Source: JBCCCJ01 sp039029315
GTDB lineage: Bacteria; Bacteroidota; Bacteroidia; J057
DNA length: 48,350 bases
Reading direction: 5' to 3'
NCBI GenBank assembly: GCA_039029315.1
Contig: JBCCGK010000092.1
Span: 1-48,350 of the forward strand
Numbering within the stretch: position 1 is the first letter of the stretch; every line of letters begins with the position of its first letter. A program made the position numbers and the translations under genes. The notes under the pieces were generated by a model. The model saw only the letters and a program-made list of their open reading frames with translations, was not told the DNA's origin and searched no databases. Shown here one piece after another: positions 42,554 to 48,350 of this stretch.

Positions 42554-43510
42554 TCACTTTTTTCGTTTGAAGCCAACAATCACCTTTTGTGAATGAATTT
42601 GTTCCAAGGTTTTATTCAGGTGATATATGACTGAATCTACTTTCTGACTGAGTGCTGGGTCAAATATGGCCCTCCCAGCCAAATTCTCCTGAGATTCTAA
42701 TTGAGACAGAAGGCGTTCCAGCTGAGAAAGAGAGGACTGAACTGAGCCCAGGGCACGTTCGGATTCCTGTATAAGCGTATGTGCCTTGGGCAGGAGCATA
42801 GTGTCTAACCGATGGATGGTGTTGGAGGACTGGGTAATCAAATATTCTCCGCTGCCAAGAAGAGAATCGACCTGAGTGAGGCTTTGATCCAGCCGCTCGA
42901 TCAATTGTCTGGATCGAATATCCCTGGTCATGGAGGAGACATCATGACTGATTTGTTCTGCATGTTGGAGCATGCGGTCCAGTCTTGTTGGTTGGATCTC
43001 TCTTGCCACAGCCATCATGAATGCGGAAAAGGTGTCTATTCTATGAAGAATCCGCTGGAGCTGAAGGAGATTGATTTGGGCACTCACCTCCCCAAATTGG
43101 GAGAAGGAGGAAGAGAAATCGGGACTGATACTCCCAATAAGAATCGCACCATCTTCCAGAACAGGTTCTTGTATGCCGGGAGAGATCGCTATTTGCTTGC
43201 CTCCCATTAGTTCTTTCAGTTGAATATCTACCCGAGCATCCTGATAGAGCGGAATGTTGCGATCAAGACTCAGTTCTACTGCAACATATGTGGAGGTCGG
43301 CAAAATCTGGATGACTCGTCCTGCTGTATATCCTCGGATAGTTACTGGATCGCCTTCCAATAAGCCATTGACATTGTCAAAATGAATGGTGTAGCCATAT
43401 TCATCAGGGGCGAAGAAATGGAGACGTTGCGTCCATGCGATACTAAGATACAGCAGTGCTAATGCGAACAGCACAGTCAAGCCTACCTTGATTTCACGAG
43501 CGTATTGCAT
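42554..43510 (-). CDS. MlaD/Mce-family lipid transport protein
   Basis: 318 residues from the ATG at 43510 (MQYAREIKVGLTVLFALALL). The longer frame to 43741 overlaps the adenosyltransferase gene and adds 77 unlikely residues. One N-terminal membrane helix is followed by an MCE domain: YGYTIHFDNVNGLLEGDPVTIRGYTAGRV, the family signature. A long helical, Gln/Ser/Leu-rich region (about 150-310) follows, as in Mce tails. Such proteins pass phospholipids across the periplasm with an MlaE permease and MlaF ATPase, which are not adjacent here. It starts 10 bp after the PduO stop, so it is the third gene of a unit. Confidence 0.87.
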   Translation of the reverse strand: MQYAREIKVGLTVLFALALLYLSIAWTQRLHFFAPDEYGYTIHFDNVNGLLEGDPVTIRGYTAGRVIQILPTSTYVAVELSLDRNIPLYQDARVDIQLKELMGGKQIAISPGIQEPVLEDGAILIGSISPDFSSSFSQFGEVSAQINLLQLQRILHRIDTFSAFMMAVAREIQPTRLDRMLQHAEQISHDVSSMTRDIRSRQLIERLDQSLTQVDSLLGSGEYLITQSSNTIHRLDTMLLPKAHTLIQESERALGSVQSSLSQLERLLSQLESQENLAGRAIFDPALSQKVDSVIYHLNKTLEQIHSQKVIVGFKRKK

Positions 43511-43520
43511 GAGAAAGGCA

Positions 43521-44069
43521 TTAGCTTCTGGTTTGCCAGAGGATTTCAGCTGATTGACTCCTGAAGGTAATATATCTAGCCAGCACAAACAGCCAGTCCG
43601 AAAGTCGGTTGAGAAAGGCCAGGATATCCGTTGAGATAGGTTCTTGTGTATGCAGTTCCACCACCCGTCTTTCTGCCCGTCTGCACACAGATCGCGCGAC
43701 ATGGGCAAAGGAGTTGGCAATATGGCCTCCTGCCAGAACAAAGTTTTTCAATTCAGGCAATTGGGTATTCATATTGTCTATAGATTCCTCCAATGCCAGG
43801 ATAGAATCAGCAGAAATATCAGGCAGGACAAAACGTGATTGTTGGGGGTCGTTAGCCAAGTGTGAGCCCAGGGTAAATAATTCGTGTTGGATGTTGCGAA
43901 TCAAGGGGAGAAAGTCCACAACTTCTGCCTGATCTCCAATGAGTCCCATATAGGAATTGAGTTCATCAATGGTTCCATAGGCTTCTATGCGAAGATGAAA
44001 TTTTGGGACTCTGCTTCCTCCAAGCAAACTGGTATTGCCTTGATCTCCTTTTTTGGTATATATTTTCAA
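43521..44069 (-). CDS. pduO: PduO-type cob(I)alamin adenosyltransferase
   Basis: 182 residues. MKIYTKKGDQGNTSLLGGSRVPK is the N-terminal ATP-binding motif of the PduO family (TxxGDxGxTsL.GG). RIEAYGTIDELNSYMGL and VCRRAERRVVEL further down are also family signatures (adenosylcobalamin binding). It transfers the adenosyl group of ATP to cob(I)alamin in the cytoplasm. The start codon is TTG and overlaps the TGA of the upstream lipoprotein gene (TTGA), so translation is probably coupled. Confidence 0.94.
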   Translation of the reverse strand: MKIYTKKGDQGNTSLLGGSRVPKFHLRIEAYGTIDELNSYMGLIGDQAEVVDFLPLIRNIQHELFTLGSHLANDPQQSRFVLPDISADSILALEESIDNMNTQLPELKNFVLAGGHIANSFAHVARSVCRRAERRVVELHTQEPISTDILAFLNRLSDWLFVLARYITFRSQSAEILWQTRS

Positions 44070-44623
44070 GATGTTTCCATTAATGGTTCTGGTTTCAATC
44101 TGGATTCTGTGTCAATAAAATTGAGACTGATTCCTTTTTTGTCTTCATTCAATTTGAGTCGAACCTCAATACTACTGGTAAAGGAGTTGCTACTTTCCCA
44201 TTCGAAGGCTCCATACTTGCCAGAGGAGAGACCGTATCTGTTGTTGAAGTAAGATTGGACTTCATTGTACAATTTGGCAGCTTCTACCTCGTCGGGCAAA
44301 AGGACTTTTGCGACGATAGAAGTAAGGCGATTGCTCTCTTTGTCAGTTTTGAGATTGTCGGAATAATAATCGATGATCATGGCAGAACCTTCGTTCTCCA
44401 ACTCAATTTGATAGGTCAAGCCAAGTTTATCCTGATGACTGGGAACCCAATTTTTTTCATGTTCCAGCACAGTCTGGATTTTCTCTCCCAACATAGATCC
44501 ACGAAATGTTGTGGAGTCATCGAGAAAGACATCATTGAACAATTGGCTCCTGGATTCTCCTCTGGAATTACACCCGAGCAGGTGAATAAATGCTAAGCAA
44601 GTGAGAATCAAACACAAACGCAT
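44066..44623 (-). CDS. lipoprotein of unknown family
   Basis: 185 residues from the ATG at 44623 (MRLCLILTCLAFIHLLGCNS), a lipoprotein signal with lipobox LLGC. The frame to 44728 adds 35 unlikely residues. The mature part has a mixed helix-strand order (TYQIELENEGSAMIIDYYSD, VQSYFNNRYGLSSG, SSIEVRLKLNED) and no motif I recognise. First gene of the unit lipoprotein, pduO, mlaD-like. Confidence 0.68.
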   Translation of the reverse strand: MRLCLILTCLAFIHLLGCNSRGESRSQLFNDVFLDDSTTFRGSMLGEKIQTVLEHEKNWVPSHQDKLGLTYQIELENEGSAMIIDYYSDNLKTDKESNRLTSIVAKVLLPDEVEAAKLYNEVQSYFNNRYGLSSGKYGAFEWESSNSFTSSIEVRLKLNEDKKGISLNFIDTESRLKPEPLMETS

Positions 44624-44745
44624 AAAGATTGAGTTTTTGTAGAGGATAAATGTACAAAAAATCATCGAAAGGAAGGAAATTGACCACTCAGGTTTATTTT
44701 CATACCACCGAGCTGATTGATGGTTCATAATTCCGAAAGGTTATG

Positions 44746-44753
44746 TACCTTTG
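44746..44753 (+). promoter_or_regulatory. predicted moxR -7 box
   Basis: TACCTTTG fits TAnnTTTG and lies 43 bp before the moxR ATG. A TTG at 44717 is too far for the usual -33 spacing. Confidence 0.45.
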
Positions 44754-44796
44754 TTTTGATCGCAGGGCCCAGAATGACAGAAGAGGAATCATTTAT

Positions 44797-45807
44797 ATGA
44801 GTTTGTTGTTAAAAAAAACGTCTTATACACCATTGGCTACCAAAACCACCATCACACAACACGAAAAAAAGATACAACTTCTCCTTGATGAAGTCGAGAA
44901 AGTTGTGGTCGGACAAAAGCGGATGATTCATCGTTTGCTTATCGGATTGTTTACCAATGGACATATCTTGCTGGAAGGAGTTCCCGGTCTTGCCAAGACC
45001 TTAACCATCAATACGCTTGCAAAAGCACTGCAATTGGATTTTACGCGAATTCAATTTACGCCGGATCTGCTACCCGCAGATTTGATTGGGACGATGATTT
45101 ACAATCAGGCCAGCGGGAAATTTGAAGTAAAACAAGGACCTATTTTTGCGAATATCATCCTGGCAGATGAAATCAACCGTTCTCCTGCGAAAGTGCAGTC
45201 GGCTCTTTTGGAGGCCATGCAGGAGCAACAGGTGAGTATCGCTGAGCATACCTTTGAATTGGGGCAGCCGTTTCTGGTGATGGCCACCCAAAACCCCATA
45301 GATCAAGAAGGGACCTATCCGCTTCCAGAAGCGCAGGTAGACCGATTCATGTTGAAAGTATTTCTGTCTTACCCAAGCAAGGAAGAGGAGAAAGCGATTA
45401 TGCGACGAATGGCCAAAACTGCTACCAAACATGAGGTAAAGCCTGTCCTCTCCAAAAGTGACATTTTTGAGATCCGAGAGCGGGTGGATGCTGTTACTTT
45501 GTCAGAAAAACTAGAAGATTATATCATTGATATCATCATGGCCACCCGAAATCCGAAGGACTATGGAATGCCACGCCTGCAGGAATACATAGAATTCGGG
45601 GCTTCACCACGTGCCAGTCTCGCATTGAATCTCGGTTCCAAAGCGAATGCTTTCCTGGCTGGACGCGATTATGTCCTGCCAGAGGATGTCAAGGCAATTG
45701 CCCCTGATGTTCTCAACCATCGGATCATCCTTAACTATGAAGCTGAGGCTGAAGAAGTGGATACAATGGATTGTATTGACTTGATTCTGCGGAATGTCGA
45801 GATCTAG
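44797..45807 (+). CDS. moxR: MoxR-family AAA+ ATPase
   Basis: 336 residues from the ATG at 44797; an in-frame ATG at 44743 lies before the -7 box and is rejected. Walker A is GVPGLAKT (about 61-68), Walker B IILADEINRSPAK, then LLEAMQEQQVS and ATQNPIDQEGTYPLPEAQVDRF, all MoxR signatures. MoxR proteins act as chaperones that insert cofactors or mature partner proteins, usually encoded next to DUF58 and von Willebrand A-domain genes. None follows here: a tRNA-Arg gene and a gene-free stretch come next, so this copy is separated from its usual partners. Confidence 0.94.
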   Translation: MSLLLKKTSYTPLATKTTITQHEKKIQLLLDEVEKVVVGQKRMIHRLLIGLFTNGHILLEGVPGLAKTLTINTLAKALQLDFTRIQFTPDLLPADLIGTMIYNQASGKFEVKQGPIFANIILADEINRSPAKVQSALLEAMQEQQVSIAEHTFELGQPFLVMATQNPIDQEGTYPLPEAQVDRFMLKVFLSYPSKEEEKAIMRRMAKTATKHEVKPVLSKSDIFEIRERVDAVTLSEKLEDYIIDIIMATRNPKDYGMPRLQEYIEFGASPRASLALNLGSKANAFLAGRDYVLPEDVKAIAPDVLNHRIILNYEAEAEEVDTMDCIDLILRNVEI

Positions 45808-45927
45808 ACCTGAGTTGTTAGTTCATCTGAGCGGGTCCAGATCCAGAAAATGAGGATTCCTTCCACTGAGAAGGGAGTAGGTCATCACTTTTTTTTCATA
45901 AATCTTTTCAATCTTCCAATTGGCTGC

Positions 45928-45935
45928 TATATTTG
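45928..45935 (+). promoter_or_regulatory. predicted tRNA-Arg promoter -7 box
   Basis: TATATTTG, a perfect match to the Bacteroidota -7 consensus, 18 bp before the mature tRNA 5' end. It is the same octamer as in front of the CAT tRNA. Confidence 0.6.
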
Positions 45936-45953
45936 CATCCGCGATTAAGCGAT

Positions 45954-46027
45954 GCACTCGTAGCTCAACTGGATAGAGCACCTGACTACGGATCAGGAGG
46001 TTGAGGGTTCGAATCCTTCCGAGTGTA
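45954..46027 (+). tRNA. tRNA-Arg (anticodon ACG)
   Basis: A 74-nt cloverleaf. The D arm carries AGCTCAACTGGATAGAGC, and the anticodon stem CCTGA/TCAGG encloses CTACGGA, giving ACG, which after A-to-I editing reads CGU/CGC/CGA. The T arm is GAGGG/CCTTC around TTCGAAT with weak pairing. The acceptor stem GCACTCG pairs with CGAGTGT, so the first pair is G1-U72 rather than G-C. CCA is not encoded. A terminator follows. Confidence 0.94.
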
Positions 46028-46039
46028 CTCTGAAAATCA

Positions 46040-46079
46040 AGCACTTATGACATAGATTGTTGTAAGTGCTCTTTTATTT
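46040..46079 (+). terminator. terminator after tRNA-Arg
   Basis: AGCACTTA (46040-46047) pairs with TAAGTGCT (46063-46070), and the inner TGACA/TGTTG extends the stem to about 13 bp around TAGAT. CTTTTATTT follows. Confidence 0.75.
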
Positions 46080-46949
46080 GCACATAGTTTGCACTTAATT
46101 TGCTTTCTCTGTGAGAGGCAATTTGTTGGTTTTGTTTTCATTATCTCTGTTGTATAATGATTTGATAATCAGATCATTTGATTGGTTGGGTGTTAGCCTC
46201 ATTGAATTAAGATTGCTATTTCTGAAAAGCACCCCATAGTTGTTATCTATTTCTCTTTTTTCAACCGAACTTGACCAAATAGGATACCCGCCGCAATGAT
46301 TGTCAATGTGGGGTTAGACGCAAAGAGCGTGAATCTCAGGAGCGGTCGAGGTTTGTGAGTTCTCAGTCCATCGGTAACTATATGCAACTGAAGAACGCCA
46401 ATGCTGAGAGAGAGATGTTTTCCGTTTTGTTCCTCAATAAAAATTGGAGTTGATTGCTGAATAATCAGTATTCACAGGGGGCCTATCGGCTGTGATTGTT
46501 GATCCTAGAATAGTATTCAAAAAGGTAGTGAATTATCTCGCTGGCTCTATCCTTCTAATCCTCAACCGTCCCTCTGGGAACCTTTAACCTAGCAAGACAG
46601 ATGTTTCCATTACTAAGAAAATACAAGAAGGAGCAGAGCTATTGGATATCTGCTTGAGTGATCATATGATAGTTTCGTGGCGAGGGTATTATTCTTTTGC
46701 TGATGAGGGAGTGATCAGATAAACAAATGATCGATTTTCTCTCCTTTTAAATGGGGGAGGTTTTTACAGGAGGATCACTTTTGATAGGGAGGGACACTTG
46801 AACCTGATTGCTTCAATCAATAAACGGCTGATAATCCTATCCGATTTTTCTGAGTCATTCATGATTAATTCAGTTTTGATCCCAATTATTTCATCAAATT
46901 TCATTAATTTCTAGCTACCCTTTGCTTTGAACCCCAAACTGATTGACCT
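46080..46949. other. 870-bp gene-free stretch after tRNA-Arg
   Basis: No reading frame of credible length or content on either strand. It opens with the direct repeat TTTGCAC (ATTTGCACATAGTTTGCACTT, 46078-46098), directly next to the tRNA terminator. The rest has no clear hairpin, promoter or conserved motif; short fragments read like decayed coding sequence, but I cannot identify a source. Its position after a tRNA gene makes a remnant of an integrated element plausible. Confidence 0.45.
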
Positions 46950-48068
46950 ATGATTTTTGTAAAAACAAATTCCAACCTGAAATTCTGGTTCCCAATATTT
47001 CTTCGAGTAATCCTCTTTTTGAGTCTCCCATTCCAAACACAAGCTGCCATTTGGAGTGTAGACAACAATTCCAATAACCCCGCACATTTTACTACTATTC
47101 AAGCTGCCATTGATAGTGCTCAGTCTGGAGATACTATATTAGTTGCTCCATCGAGTAATCCATATGGTTTTAATACAACTATCACCATAAATAAAAAGAT
47201 AGTGTTAATTGGAGCGGGATATGACAATCTAACTGGGGGAAACACAATATTACATAATCTTGAGTTTGTAAATGAATCCCCTTCCCAAGGAGCAAGTGGA
47301 AGTTACCTGTCCGGGTTAAGATTTCAATATAATAATTCAATAGTTTCTTTTAAGCCTGACCTTTCTGGGGGATCTCTAGCTTCTCAACAAATTAACGATG
47401 TCATTATAGAAAGATGTTATCTGCTACATGTACGTTATTATGGAGGGGCTCCAGGGGTTTTGTTCAAAAATCATAAATTGATAAACTGCAGAATTGAAGG
47501 TGATATCAACCTTGGTTACTCTTCATCAGCTAATATAAATCTTGATACTATATTAATCTCCAATAACCTATTTAATAGTTCCGCCATTAGAACAAGTTCA
47601 TCATCTGCGGGACAGAACACCGTTTTTGTCAGAAATAATGACTTCATAAATAATGGATACGCTTTTTACTCTCAGAATATAGTTGTTGCAAACAATATCT
47701 TTTATTCAACAAATCCAGGAAACCCAAGTCCGGTAAATAGCTGCCCGAATTGTGCATTTATCAACAATCTTACTTTTGGTTACTCTAATGATACCCTTCC
47801 AACTCCTGGAGGAATAGGTTCGGGAAATATTATTGGACAGGATCCATTGTTTGTAAATTATTCAAGTGATTTGACTCTTTCTCCTGGCTCGCCAGCAATA
47901 AATGCAGGATCCGATGGAACAGATATAGGAATTAGCGGAGGATCATACCCCTTTGATGTTGGTGCTCCCCCTCGCATTCCACATATTCAATTGTTCGATG
48001 TTCCAAATTCGGCTATTCCAATCAATGGGTTTTTACCCTTTGAACTAAAAGCCAAGACTCACAATTGA
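46950..48068 (+). CDS. secreted right-handed beta-helix protein
   Basis: 372 residues. The signal peptide is FWFPIFLRVILFLSLPFQTQA (about 12-32). Then WSVDNNSNNPAHFTTIQAAIDSAQSGDTILVAP opens a pectin-lyase-like beta-helix typical of surface proteins that start with the FTTIQAAID motif. Asn-rich rungs follow (VVANNIFY, IISNNLFN), and LTLSPGSPAINAGSDGTDIGISGG is the usual closing motif. No catalytic residues are evident. The codon use is AT-rich compared with the trp genes, suggesting different origin. The next gene begins 18 bp after its stop. Confidence 0.85.
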   Translation: MIFVKTNSNLKFWFPIFLRVILFLSLPFQTQAAIWSVDNNSNNPAHFTTIQAAIDSAQSGDTILVAPSSNPYGFNTTITINKKIVLIGAGYDNLTGGNTILHNLEFVNESPSQGASGSYLSGLRFQYNNSIVSFKPDLSGGSLASQQINDVIIERCYLLHVRYYGGAPGVLFKNHKLINCRIEGDINLGYSSSANINLDTILISNNLFNSSAIRTSSSSAGQNTVFVRNNDFINNGYAFYSQNIVVANNIFYSTNPGNPSPVNSCPNCAFINNLTFGYSNDTLPTPGGIGSGNIIGQDPLFVNYSSDLTLSPGSPAINAGSDGTDIGISGGSYPFDVGAPPRIPHIQLFDVPNSAIPINGFLPFELKAKTHN

Positions 48069-48086
48069 TGTCATAAGGTTACTTTT

Positions 48087-48350
48087 ATGAAGTACTTAAG
48101 CATTTTCCTGTATTTGGAATTGTTGATATGTTGCCTAGGGAAGAGTCAAGCCCAAACAATTATTGCTGTGGAATATTTCTTCGATTTAGCCGATCCAGGC
48201 TATGGACAAGCTACCCCCTTGCCCATAGTTCCCGGCGATAGCATTTGGGAACTTGACTCTATTTCGCTGGCGGGATTATCAGCTGGATTTCATCAGCTCC
48301 ATGTCCGAGTCAAGGACAGTACTGGATTGTGGAGTTTCACTCAAAACAAG
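48087..48350 (+). CDS. secreted protein, partial (runs off window)
   Basis: The first 88 codons of a longer gene. The signal peptide is KYLSIFLYLELLICCLGKSQAQ. The mature start IIAVEYFFDLADPGYGQATPLP, then LAGLSAGFHQLHVRVKDSTGLWS, matches a repeat common in large secreted Bacteroidota proteins (EYFFD-DPG-G...G-H-L-VRV-D--G-WS), which are often exported by the type IX system. The right end is open; a C-terminal sorting domain cannot be checked. Probably cotranscribed with the beta-helix gene. Confidence 0.8.
   Translation, partial: MKYLSIFLYLELLICCLGKSQAQTIIAVEYFFDLADPGYGQATPLPIVPGDSIWELDSISLAGLSAGFHQLHVRVKDSTGLWSFTQNK

Noticed and set aside
46080..46949. Possible decayed gene or structured RNA after tRNA-Arg
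   Set aside because: No frame, stem or motif strong enough to name either; kept only as a gene-free stretch.
1..48350. CRISPR array, prophage or complete insertion sequence
   Set aside because: No regularly spaced repeats, phage structural genes, integrase or transposase frame seen in the window.

Overview
The window looks like a chromosomal segment of a Bacteroidota bacterium, probably from the Saprospiria/Cytophagia side of the phylum. The evidence is the perfect TAnnTTTG (-7) promoter boxes in front of both tRNA genes and several CDSs, few Shine-Dalgarno sequences, a fused SecDF, many secreted proteins and lipoproteins, sulfatases, a Tat-exported Gfo/Idh/MocA protein, an EAD11-like effector-associated domain and a secreted caspase. 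The genus cannot be fixed from sequence alone.

Layout. 378-1168 (-): two small genes, one a secreted DUF1579-like protein. 1334-9209 (+): a complete tryptophan operon in the order trpE, DinB-like gene, trpG-trpD fusion, trpC, trpF, trpB, trpA. It is preceded by a textbook attenuator: a 20-codon leader peptide with tandem Trp codons, then an intrinsic terminator. A lipoprotein gene lies on the opposite strand between trpB and trpA, and an 8 x 8 bp repeat array covers the trpF stop codon. 9231-11104 (-): a sodium:solute symporter translationally coupled to a 54-residue one-helix protein. 11206-16301 (-): a PIG-L deacetylase, a secreted MORN protein and a sulfatase.

16314-21545 is the most unusual region. 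A membrane-anchored EAD11-like protein is coupled (ATGA) to a secreted CsgG-like protein and followed by a secreted protein with a predicted beta-barrel end. Two small secreted proteins, one DUF2914-like, lie divergently. This reads as a possible envelope-spanning sensing or conflict system that I cannot match to a described one. 21592-28945 is carbohydrate related: two more sulfatases (one fused to a DUF1961/YesU-like domain), a TIM-barrel sugar isomerase/epimerase, a Tat-exported oxidoreductase and an RraA-like protein.

29017-35017 (+) carries two thioredoxin-fold proteins, a CAT-anticodon tRNA, two small membrane or lipoproteins and secDF. A terminator and a MITE-like palindrome follow. 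35392-37939 is exbB-exbD-patatin. 38447-40189 is a secreted caspase with lectin-like and Ig-like domains. Then come an M15-like membrane protein, a secreted amidase, and a minus-strand operon (lipoprotein, PduO cobalamin adenosyltransferase, MlaD). An orphan moxR and tRNA-Arg(ACG) follow. About 870 bp without a gene separates tRNA-Arg from an AT-richer region with a beta-helix protein and a partial secreted protein running off the end; this may be the edge of an integrated or rearranged segment.
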